8,644 nt of DNA from Thermoleophilia bacterium. Lineage in GTDB: Bacteria > Actinomycetota > Thermoleophilia > Miltoncostaeales > Miltoncostaeaceae. Under the pieces are notes generated by a model. That model worked only from the letters and a program-made list of their open reading frames with translations. It had not been told where the DNA came from and did not search any database. The stretch covers positions 1-8,644 of the forward strand of contig JAOTZF010000066.1 of the NCBI GenBank assembly GCA_029861485.1, written 5' to 3'. This document shows, in pieces, positions 1-6,202 of this stretch; the stretch's first letter is position 1, and each line of letters starts with the position of its first letter. The translations under genes and the position numbers were made by a program.

Positions 1-2
1 CC

Positions 3-92
3 GCCGAGGCTCTGTTCATGCTCGGAGGAGCCGATCGCGCGATCACCCGGCTCAGTGCGGTGGCGCCCCTGGTGGAGTCGAGTGAGTGGCGG
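3..92 (+). pseudogene. upstream fragment of the LuxR-type regulator, in a different frame
   Basis: Reading from base 3, the frame gives AEALFMLGGADRAITRLSAV and continues APLVESSEWRG, an amphipathic helical stretch like the TPR-type repeats of large LuxR regulators, with mostly G/C third positions. After about base 95 this frame turns into Arg/Ser-rich nonsense. The sensible protein continues one frame over, where a TGA at 83-85 blocks extension to the left. Adding one G to the run of five G at 91-95 would join the halves as SEWRGVLSAQMARYL. I infer that this fragment and the ORF at 86-1336 are one gene split by a one-base deletion, either real or a sequencing error. The gene starts before the window. 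Confidence 0.6.
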
Positions 93-1336
93 GGGTCCTG
101 TCGGCCCAGATGGCCCGCTATCTGGTATTCACCCAGGATCTCAGCTCGGTCCTGCAGCATCTCGATCGCATCGGGAGCGAGCACCGGGACTCGGACACCG
201 TGGTGCTCTCGAGCCTGCTGGCGTCGAGCATCGCCAGGGCTCTCGGTGGCCGCCCTCGGGCGGCGCTCGAGGAGGTGGCTCAGGCGGAGGAGATCCTGCA
301 GCGCATTCCCGATGCGTTTCCGACGGCCGCGACGCAGCTCGGCGTTACCAAGGGTCTCGCCTTGCTCTTACGGGGGGATGCGCACGCCGCGCTGGCGGCT
401 GTCCAGGCCCCCTACGCGCGGGCGGCCGAGAGCGAGGTCGCGCATGACGCGCTCGGCTCGCTCGCCGCGATGCTCGGCCACGTACTCCTTCTGAGCGGGC
501 GCCCGCGGCACGCCCGGTCCGTGCTGGAGGAGGCGGTCGAGGAGCTCGTCGTACGGGACCAGCTGGGGCTGCTGCCGCTATCGCTTGCGGGGCTGGCGGA
601 GGCCGCCAGCCTGGTGGATGACCCCGATACCTGCGACCGGGCTCTCGATCGGCTATCCCAGCTTCCCGAGCGGCTGCAGCGCTACTACGGCTCGTTCGTC
701 GAGCGCTCGCGAGGCCTCGCGCTGCACTACCGGGGCGACATTGCGGAGGGCACCGAGTCGGTGCGGGCAGCAGCCCGCCGGGCGCGGATCGCGGGTCGGC
801 ACGCGGCCAGCGTACTCGCGTTGCTGGACATGGCCCGCGTCGGCGAGATCGCCGAAGCCCACGAGGCCCTGGAGGGGGTAGCCGCGCAAGGCGAAGAGCC
901 CTGGCTCGTCGAGCACGCCCGCGTGTTCGCCTCGGGGGCCCGGGACGGCAAGCACGAGGTGCTCGCCTCTGTCGGGCGGCAGTTCGCCGAGCGTGGTTTC
1001 GAGTTGATCGGTGCGGAAGCGCTCGCCCGGGCGGCGTGTGCCGCCGAGGGCGCCGGGGCGCGGTCGGCGGCCTTCACCTACACCGTGGCCTGCGACCGGC
1101 TCGTCGGCGACTGCGAGGTGGAGACCGCCGTCACCCGAGCCCGGCCCGAGGTTCTGACCGAGCGGGAACGCGAGATCGCCGACCGGGTCGCCGCGGGGCG
1201 TTCCAACTCAGAGATCGCCGCTGAGCTCGTGTTGTCTGCTCGCACCATCGAGAGTCATCTGGGACGGATCTACAAGCGCCTCGACATCGACGGCCGGGAG
1301 GCCCTCAGCGCTCTGACAGCCGTGAACGGGCCGTGA
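86..1336 (+). CDS. LuxR-type transcriptional regulator, C-terminal part (TPR-like region plus HTH)
   Basis: Likely DNA-binding regulator of the large LuxR/MalT-like type. The C-terminus (residues 357-416, from base 1154) is a clear LuxR/GerE helix-turn-helix: LTEREREIADRVAAGRSNSE opens it, followed by IAAELVLSARTIESHLGRIY and KRLDI. Residues 1-340 are Ala/Leu/Arg/Glu-rich helical hairpins resembling TPR-type repeats, the usual signal-sensing or oligomerising part. No ATPase domain (Walker A) is visible; if one exists it lies before the window. The GTG at 86 directly follows an in-frame TGA and is probably not the true start: coding sequence continues leftwards in another frame, suggesting a frameshift at the G run 91-95. 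An ATG at 110 could restart translation. The gene converges on the PDZ-TPR gene, with 14 bases between the stops. The family is certain; targets and ligand cannot be told. Confidence 0.8.
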   Translation: MAGVLSAQMARYLVFTQDLSSVLQHLDRIGSEHRDSDTVVLSSLLASSIARALGGRPRAALEEVAQAEEILQRIPDAFPTAATQLGVTKGLALLLRGDAHAALAAVQAPYARAAESEVAHDALGSLAAMLGHVLLLSGRPRHARSVLEEAVEELVVRDQLGLLPLSLAGLAEAASLVDDPDTCDRALDRLSQLPERLQRYYGSFVERSRGLALHYRGDIAEGTESVRAAARRARIAGRHAASVLALLDMARVGEIAEAHEALEGVAAQGEEPWLVEHARVFASGARDGKHEVLASVGRQFAERGFELIGAEALARAACAAEGAGARSAAFTYTVACDRLVGDCEVETAVTRARPEVLTEREREIADRVAAGRSNSEIAAELVLSARTIESHLGRIYKRLDIDGREALSALTAVNGP

Positions 1337-1350
1337 AGGCCCCCGCGCGA

Positions 1351-2733
1351 TCAGGGGTCGGCTGGCTCCAGGTTCTCGTCGATGATGCGCTCAGCGCGCG
1401 GGGTACTGTCGAGGTCCAGTAGCCCGCGTCGGAGAGCTTGCAGACCGGGCGCCCTCTGATTCCGGCCGAGCAGCGCGATGCCACGAGGAATGTGCGCATC
1501 CGGATACAGCGGATCGATCTGCACCGCCTGATTGGCGCGTTCCAGCGCGGTGCCGAAGTCGTTCTTGCCGATCAGCACGTACGCGGCGAAGGCCGGCGCC
1601 GCCGCGTCGCGCGGGTCGAGCCCTGCGGCCTTGTCGAACGCCGTCACGGCGCGCGTGCGCTTCTGAAGCGAGCTGAGCGCCGATCCCTGACCGAAGAACG
1701 CCTTGGCGAACGACGGATCCCTCTTGGTGGCACGGATATAGGCGCCGAGCGCCGGCTTGTCGCGCCCTTCCGCGAGCAGGATCCGGCCGTCGAGGTAGTG
1801 GCTGGGCGCCGACGAGCGCCACGAGCGGCGCCACGCGCCCTTGAGGCGCTCGGCGCCCTGGAGCTTGCCGACGTCGATCAGCTGTGAGACGCGGGCGTAG
1901 TGGACTGCGAAGTCGTTCGGCTCTCGGCCTGTGGCGACGCGTAGTGACCGCTCGAAATCGGGGGGGGCGGTCCAGTCCGGCTTCGGCGTCATCTTGACGA
2001 TGATCAGCTTCCCGCCACGGATGATGCGCACCTTCACCGCCCGGTTGGCCAACAGGGCGCGCTGAGCCCTTGCCAGGCTCCCGGGGCCCGTGATCCATCG
2101 AGTACCGATGCGAGTGACGATGTCACCCCTGCGGATGCCCGCGTCCGCGACGGCGCCACCGGGTCCGACGACGGCGATCAGCTGGCCGACCGGGTTCTCG
2201 CGCCGAAATGCCGGCAGCAACGGCACGGTGTAGGCATCGAACCGGCCCCGCGGGGGAGTGAGCTTCAACCGGAAGTTTCGCGTCAGCTCGTTCGAGAGCC
2301 GCCCCCTTGGGTCGGTCGCGGACAGGGTGATCCGGTAGACGCCCTGGCTGAGCTGGAAGCCGTCGTCGCCGATGGCGTCGATGCGGAGGAAGGCGCGGCC
2401 CTTGGGGTGGCGCCGCTCCTGGGTCACGGTACGCCGCAGCACCCCGTCCTTGAGGGATGCGATCTGGGCTGTCACCGTTCCCGCGCGCGACAGCCTCACG
2501 CCGACCAGGATTCGTCCGTGGCCGCGCTGGCCGGTGACCTTCTTCGGCATCCGAAGGGCGGAGATGCGCAGTGGCGCAGGCGAACCGCCGGGCGCTCGGC
2601 TCGGCTGTGCCGTCTCATCCTCGGGTTCGGCGACCTCGACCGCGGGCGCGCCGAATGCCGCGTGAGAGGCGATGGCTACGCCGGCGGATATCGCGGCGAG
2701 CGCCGCAAGCCGACGAGTGATTGGCCGAAACAT
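1351..2733 (-). CDS. exported PDZ and TPR domain protein, function unknown
   Basis: A 460-residue protein, probably acting outside the membrane. Order: signal peptide at about 1-28 (basic FRPITRR, then a hydrophobic Ala/Leu/Ile core, possible cleavage after SHA at 25 or AFG at 28); Pro/Glu-rich linker to about 55; a beta-rich domain at about 56-158 with GVYRITLSATDPRGRLSNEL near its end, resembling FlgD-like or Ig-like sandwich domains; a PDZ domain at about 165-250 with VGPGGAVADAGIRRGDIVTR; then TPR-like repeats from about 272 to 455 (for example SFAKAFFGQGSALSSLQKRT and AVTAFDKAAGLDPRD). No protease catalytic domain is present, so a scaffold or chaperone role is more likely than proteolysis. 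I chose the ATG at 2733 because it begins the signal peptide. The frame stays open to 2976, but that part is Pro/Ser-rich and overlaps the divergent gene. The exact role is not recognised. Confidence 0.82.
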   Translation of the reverse strand: MFRPITRRLAALAAISAGVAIASHAAFGAPAVEVAEPEDETAQPSRAPGGSPAPLRISALRMPKKVTGQRGHGRILVGVRLSRAGTVTAQIASLKDGVLRRTVTQERRHPKGRAFLRIDAIGDDGFQLSQGVYRITLSATDPRGRLSNELTRNFRLKLTPPRGRFDAYTVPLLPAFRRENPVGQLIAVVGPGGAVADAGIRRGDIVTRIGTRWITGPGSLARAQRALLANRAVKVRIIRGGKLIIVKMTPKPDWTAPPDFERSLRVATGREPNDFAVHYARVSQLIDVGKLQGAERLKGAWRRSWRSSAPSHYLDGRILLAEGRDKPALGAYIRATKRDPSFAKAFFGQGSALSSLQKRTRAVTAFDKAAGLDPRDAAAPAFAAYVLIGKNDFGTALERANQAVQIDPLYPDAHIPRGIALLGRNQRAPGLQALRRGLLDLDSTPRAERIIDENLEPADP

Positions 2734-2741
2734 GACGCGGC

Positions 2742-2747
2742 AACTTA
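2742..2747 (-). promoter_or_regulatory. possible -10 box for the PDZ-TPR gene
   Basis: On the minus strand TAAGTT fits the TANNNT pattern of actinobacterial -10 boxes and lies 8 bases before the ATG at 2733. That would give an almost leaderless mRNA. No good -35 box is visible at the usual spacing, and no strong Shine-Dalgarno precedes the ATG. The box matches TATAAT at only three positions, so this is weak. Confidence 0.22.
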
Positions 2748-2823
2748 CCACCGCCGCAACCGAAGGCTCGGGGGTGAGGTTCCGCGGGGTCGGAGCGGGC
2801 GGTAGAAGTGGCGCAGGGCTCGC

Positions 2824-2829
2824 TAGATT
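2824..2829 (+). promoter_or_regulatory. possible -10 box giving a leaderless mRNA for the phosphorylase-fpg-peptidase operon
   Basis: TAGATT (four of six match TATAAT) lies exactly 7 bases before the GTG at 2837, so transcription would start at or next to the start codon. No Shine-Dalgarno is seen between box and GTG. A recognisable -35 TTGACA is absent, which is common in actinobacterial promoters. This box also supports choosing GTG 2837 over upstream starts in the same frame. Confidence 0.42.
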
Positions 2830-2836
2830 GCCGGAC

Positions 2837-4117
2837 GTGCAGGCCGGAGAGCTTCTCGAGCAGATTTCCCGCGGTGAGCCGGTGAAGGCCGCGGAGATCG
2901 CGGGTCTCGTGCGCGACTGGGACAGCGGCGCCGCCAGCGAGGCCCAGATGGGCGCCTGGTGCATGGCTGCGCACATCGGGGGGCTCGATCGCGCCGCGAT
3001 TCGCGGCGTGGTGCGCGGGCTGGTCGCGGCCGGGGACCGCCTGGAGCTCTCGCGCGTCGGACCGAGCGCGGTCGCCCATTCCCTGGGCGCCGTGGGCGAC
3101 CCAAGCGCTCTGATCGCCGCGCCGATCGCCGCATCGCTTGGGGTCCGCGTGCCGTATCTGTGCGCCCGCGGCGTGGAGAACGTCGGTGGCGACGGCGACA
3201 GGCTTCATGCGATCCCGGGATACCGGACGACGTGCACTACGGCCCAGTTCGTGCGCGCTTTGCGCGATGCCGGTGTCGCTGCCGCGGCTGAGGTCGACCG
3301 CCTCGCGCCGGCGCGAGGTCGCCTTGCCGTGCTCCGCGAGAGCGTCGGGCTCGCTGCCAGCGTGCCCATCGCCATCGCGACGACAATGGCCGCGGCGATC
3401 GCCTCCGGTGCCCGGGGCCTGGTGATGGTCCTTCCTGTCGGCCCCGGGGGCCTCGCCAGTCGGGCCGATGTCGGTGACGCCGCACCGATGGCCGGCGCAA
3501 TCGCAGACGAGTGGGAGCGCGAGCTCCGCATCTTCAGCTTGCCGGTCGAGGCGCCGCTGGGACGGGTCGTCGGAAACGGTCTGGAGATCGTGGAGGCGGG
3601 CCGGGTGCTCGGCGGCGAGTTGGAAAGCCCCCTCGCGCGCCTTGCGATCACCCTGGCCGGCGCGATGGCCGAGCTCGCCGAGGTGGCGGATCCCGGCGAG
3701 GGCGAGGAAGCCGCCGAAGAGGCCCTCAGCGAGGGGCACGCTCTGGCTGCGGCCGAGCGCTGGATCGAGGCCCATGGGGGTAACGCGGGGGTCTGGTCCG
3801 AGCCCGGGCTGATTCCGGAGGCCCCGATCCTCGAGGAGGTCGTCGCGCCGGCCGACGGCACGCTCACGTCGATCGACCCTGCGCTCATCGGCGCGGCCGC
3901 CCGATGGCTTGGCGCCGGCAGGATGCATCCCAGCCAGGCAATCGACATCTCGGTCGGTGTCGAGCTGCTCGCCGATGCCGGCGACGAGGTCAGGGGTGGT
4001 GAGGTGGTCGCCCACGTCCACGGGCGGGATCCGGATCTGACCGAGCGCGCAGCCCTCATGACCGAGCAGGCCATCACGGTCGACGACGCACCGATCGCCA
4101 CCGCGAGCCGTGCCTGA
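2837..4117 (+). CDS. divergent thymidine/pyrimidine-nucleoside phosphorylase homolog
   Basis: A 426-residue protein with the full-length fold of the DeoA/Pdp family, which cleaves thymidine (or uridine) with phosphate to base and (deoxy)ribose 1-phosphate. Visible: N-terminal helical domain (1-70); alpha/beta core with VGDPSALIAAPIAASLG (86-102), a GDRLHAIPGYRT segment (120-131) and PLGRVVGNGLEIVEA (240-254); C-terminal PYNP_C-like domain (about 336-400) with APADG, IGAAARWLGAGR and VRGGEVVAHVHG. The usual KHSTGG motif reads AHSLGA (80-85), SGRGLGHTGG reads CARGVENVGG (109-118), and the S..SIMSKK segment keeps Arg167 but has Thr182 and Ala186 where the E. coli enzyme, from memory, has Ser186 and Lys190. 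Fold membership is secure; normal phosphorolysis is doubtful. GTG 2837 aligns with the family N-terminus; the frame stays open upstream to 2672, but that part overlaps the divergent gene. The 3' end overlaps fpg by 8 bases. Confidence 0.85.
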   Translation: MQAGELLEQISRGEPVKAAEIAGLVRDWDSGAASEAQMGAWCMAAHIGGLDRAAIRGVVRGLVAAGDRLELSRVGPSAVAHSLGAVGDPSALIAAPIAASLGVRVPYLCARGVENVGGDGDRLHAIPGYRTTCTTAQFVRALRDAGVAAAAEVDRLAPARGRLAVLRESVGLAASVPIAIATTMAAAIASGARGLVMVLPVGPGGLASRADVGDAAPMAGAIADEWERELRIFSLPVEAPLGRVVGNGLEIVEAGRVLGGELESPLARLAITLAGAMAELAEVADPGEGEEAAEEALSEGHALAAAERWIEAHGGNAGVWSEPGLIPEAPILEEVVAPADGTLTSIDPALIGAAARWLGAGRMHPSQAIDISVGVELLADAGDEVRGGEVVAHVHGRDPDLTERAALMTEQAITVDDAPIATASRA

Positions 4118-4946
4118 GCTCCCCGAGGTGGAGACGATTCGCTCCCAGCTGTCGGAGCGGATACCCGGCCGGAGGATCGATACCATCGCGGTGTACGACG
4201 AGAAGACGGTGTCGCCGCTCGCACCCGGGGAGTTCGAGGAGGCCGTGACCGGCCAGACGATCCTGGCGGTCAATCGGTACGGGAAGTACCTGGAATTCCC
4301 GCTGAGATCCGGTAGCGCCATCGCGTTGCACCTGCGAATGACCGGACGGCTCCATTGGCGGCCCGGCTCAGCCGACGACGGGACACGGTTCTTGAAGCTC
4401 GAGCTCACCTTCGACGACGGCAGCTCACTCGTATTCGGCGACATGCGTCGCTTCGGCAGGGCCTGGCTGCTGCCCGAGGACGGCGCGGCGCGGCGCGACT
4501 ACTGGGCCCGGAAGGTCGGCATCGAGCCGCTCGGAGCCGCCTTCACGGCGAAGGTGCTCGAACAGGTGCTCGACGGGCGGCGCGGGCCGATCAAGCCGAC
4601 CCTTCTGAATCAGTCCATCGTCAGCGGTCTGGGAAACATGTACGTCGACGAGGCGCTCTTCCAGGCCAAGATCCACCCGCTGCGCAGAGCGGGATCTCTG
4701 GCCACGCGCGAGATCATCGCCTTGCATCGCGCGATGCGTGACCGCCTCCGGGTCGCAGTTGCACACGGCGGGGCGTCGATCGACAGCTACCGCGATGGTC
4801 TGGGTCAGCGCGGATCGATGCAGGACTATTTGAAGGTGCACTTGCACGAGGGGGAGGCATGTCCCCGCTGCGGCTGCGTGGTCGTCAAGACCAGAGTCGC
4901 CCAGCGCGGTACCTACTGGTGCCCGACGTGTCAGCCCGAGCCATGA
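4110..4946 (+). CDS. mutM: formamidopyrimidine-DNA glycosylase (Fpg/MutM)
   Basis: Base-excision repair enzyme that removes 8-oxoguanine and formamidopyrimidines from DNA and cuts the abasic site by beta,delta-elimination. All landmarks are present in 278 residues: N-terminal PELPEVETI (catalytic Pro2 and Glu3 before Met removal), Lys59 in NRYGKYLEF, Met77 in LHLRMTGR, the void-filling MRRFGR loop (112-117), the helix-two-turn-helix with IKPTLLNQSIVSGLGNMYVD (161-180), and a C-terminal zinc finger with Cys251, Cys254, Cys271 and Cys274 plus the conserved Arg266. The linker before the finger (GSMQDYLKVHLHEGE) is of normal length. The GTG start at 4110 sits inside the end of the phosphorylase-like gene, so translation is probably coupled. 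Nothing suggests loss of function. Nei is unlikely because the Fpg N-terminus and lysine region fit MutM. Confidence 0.97.
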   Translation: MPELPEVETIRSQLSERIPGRRIDTIAVYDEKTVSPLAPGEFEEAVTGQTILAVNRYGKYLEFPLRSGSAIALHLRMTGRLHWRPGSADDGTRFLKLELTFDDGSSLVFGDMRRFGRAWLLPEDGAARRDYWARKVGIEPLGAAFTAKVLEQVLDGRRGPIKPTLLNQSIVSGLGNMYVDEALFQAKIHPLRRAGSLATREIIALHRAMRDRLRVAVAHGGASIDSYRDGLGQRGSMQDYLKVHLHEGEACPRCGCVVVKTRVAQRGTYWCPTCQPEP

Positions 4947-5905
4947 GCGTACCCGGGGTCAGGATCGGTCACGTGACCGACCGGGATGCGGGAACCGGAT
5001 GCACGGTGGTGATTCCGCCGCCCGGCACCATCGGGGCGGTCGACGTGCGCGGGGGCGGTCCGAGTACCCGCGAGCTCGAGCTACTGCACCCTTTGGCCGG
5101 CGATCGCGAGGTCACCGCGCTGCTGTTCACCGGAGGTAGCGCGTTCGGGCTCGGCGCGGCCGTCGGAGTGATCGAGTGGTGCGAGGAGCAGGGTCTCGGG
5201 CTCCAGGCGGGCGCGGCGCGGATCCCGATCGTTCCCGCTGCCGTGATCTATGACATCGGCATCACCGAGAACGCCCGCCGGCCGGGCTCGGCGGACGGGC
5301 GCGCCGCATGCGAGCGCGCGGTCGAGGGCGATGTCGCGACGGGCAGCGTCGGGGCCGGAACCGGAGCGACGGTCGGCAAGGTCCTCGGGCAGGACGGCTG
5401 GTGCAAGGGTGGCCTGGGCTACGCGACCACCACCCTGTATGACGGCACCCGGCTGGCAGCGCTGGTCGTGGTCAACGCCTTTGGCGACGTGGTCGCCGAA
5501 GACGGGTCCGTGCTTGCCGGGGCGTGGTCGAACGAGGCGGCTGACTTCGTCGGCACGTCCGCATGGGCTGCGGCGAATCCGCCGGTGCATCACCGGCTGG
5601 CCTCGCCGGAGCACACGACGCTCGCGTGTCTCATCACCGATGCCGGTCTGACGAAGGTCGAGGCGGGGCAGGTCGCGCGGGCTGCCAGCGCGGGCGTCTG
5701 TCAGGCGGTACGTCCTGCGGCGACGGGCATCGATGGCGACGTCGCCTTCTGCCTCGCGACAGGGCAGAGAACAGCCCTGGCACCGGTGGTGGGCCTGGTT
5801 GCCGCTGCCGTAACCGCTGAGGCGGTGCGCGTGGCCATCACCTCGGCGAGCGCCGTGCGCGGCGTGCCGACCGGCGCCGAGAGGCGCTCAGGCGGAGCCG
5901 AGTAG
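4943..5905 (+). CDS. P1 family (DmpA/S58) N-terminal-nucleophile peptidase
   Basis: A 320-residue member of the DmpA/BapA/ThnT group. These proteins cleave themselves into two chains and act as aminopeptidases or amide hydrolases. Family marks: N-terminal SVPGVRIGHVTD, LLFTGGSAFGLGAAVGV (60-76), PIVPAAVIYDIG (95-106), GSVGAGTGATVGKVLG (134-149), KGGLGYATTTL (155-165), LVVVNAFGDVV (174-184), HTTLACLITDAGLTK (224-238) and DGDVAFCLATG (264-274). Thr225 is the expected nucleophile; the residue before it is His224, where many relatives have Asn (NTT). No signal peptide is seen, so it is probably cytoplasmic. ATG 4943 overlaps the fpg stop as ATGA; an earlier in-frame start at 4859 would only read through the fpg zinc finger. 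The natural substrate is unknown. Its 3' end overlaps the convergent glutaredoxin gene by 18 bases. Confidence 0.93.
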   Translation: MSVPGVRIGHVTDRDAGTGCTVVIPPPGTIGAVDVRGGGPSTRELELLHPLAGDREVTALLFTGGSAFGLGAAVGVIEWCEEQGLGLQAGAARIPIVPAAVIYDIGITENARRPGSADGRAACERAVEGDVATGSVGAGTGATVGKVLGQDGWCKGGLGYATTTLYDGTRLAALVVVNAFGDVVAEDGSVLAGAWSNEAADFVGTSAWAAANPPVHHRLASPEHTTLACLITDAGLTKVEAGQVARAASAGVCQAVRPAATGIDGDVAFCLATGQRTALAPVVGLVAAAVTAEAVRVAITSASAVRGVPTGAERRSGGAE

Positions 5906-6148
5906 GTGATCCAGCCGGCCTTGGCGCTCGAGCGCTGAGAGCTCGTCCCAGCCGCCGATCGGCTGATCGTCGATCAGGATCTGAGGGACGGTGAAGCGGC
6001 CGGTCAACTCGGCGAGCGCGCGCCGGGCGTCAATGTCGGTGAGGCCGATGTGCGTCTCGGTGTACTGGATGTCCTTGCTGTTCAGCAGCGCCTTCGTCCG
6101 AGAGCAGAAGCCGCATGCGTCGCTGGTGTAGATGTGGACCCTCGCCAT
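5888..6148 (-). CDS. grxC: dithiol glutaredoxin, Grx3-like
   Basis: An 86-residue thioredoxin-fold protein that reduces disulfides or glutathione mixed disulfides, or the equivalent with another low-molecular-weight thiol. Visible: beta strand VHIYTSDAC, active site CGFC at 12-15, cis-proline motif TVPQ at 53-56, and the thiol-binding GGWDEL at 65-70. Length matches E. coli Grx3 (about 83 residues). ATG 6148 fits the family N-terminus exactly; the frame runs open to 6547, but that part is antisense to recO. Many actinobacteria use mycothiol and carry mycoredoxin, so the partner thiol is uncertain. A monothiol CGFS role is excluded by the second cysteine. It is divergent from recO, and its tail lies inside the end of the P1 peptidase gene. 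Confidence 0.93.
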   Translation of the reverse strand: MARVHIYTSDACGFCSRTKALLNSKDIQYTETHIGLTDIDARRALAELTGRFTVPQILIDDQPIGGWDELSALERQGRLDHLLGSA

Positions 6149-6155
6149 CTCCGGA

Positions 6156-6161
6156 ACAATA
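6156..6161 (-). promoter_or_regulatory. possible -10 box for the glutaredoxin gene
   Basis: On the minus strand TATTGT (four of six match TATAAT) ends 7 bases before the ATG at 6148, the spacing expected of a leaderless transcript. A GGAG lies directly against the ATG and is too close to act as a normal Shine-Dalgarno. No clear -35 box is visible at 16-18 bases. Confidence 0.35.
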
Positions 6162-6202
6162 CCGAGGGGCGCGCGAGCCGGGTCCAGTGCGAGAATCGAC
6201 CC

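Noticed and set aside
1340..1357. CCCC/GGGG hairpin between the convergent LuxR-type and PDZ-TPR genes as a terminator
   Set aside because: The stem is only 4 bp with a 9-base loop and no T run on either strand; such pairings are common by chance at this GC content.
2672..2836. Upstream extension of the phosphorylase-like gene
   Set aside because: It is antisense to the signal peptide of the neighbour and lies beyond the normal family N-terminus; a -10-like box sits just before GTG 2837.
2734..2976. 81-codon N-terminal extension of the PDZ-TPR protein
   Set aside because: It is Pro/Ser-rich, would bury the signal peptide inside the protein, and overlaps the start of the divergent phosphorylase-like gene.
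2615..4444. 609-codon open frame on the minus strand opposite the phosphorylase-like gene and fpg
   Set aside because: The translation is Arg/Asp/Gly-rich with no recognisable domain, and both sense-strand genes have clear family motifs. Long antisense frames are expected in high-GC DNA.
4859..4942. Upstream start of the P1 peptidase
   Set aside because: These codons are the fpg zinc finger read in another frame; the family N-terminus begins at ATG 4943.
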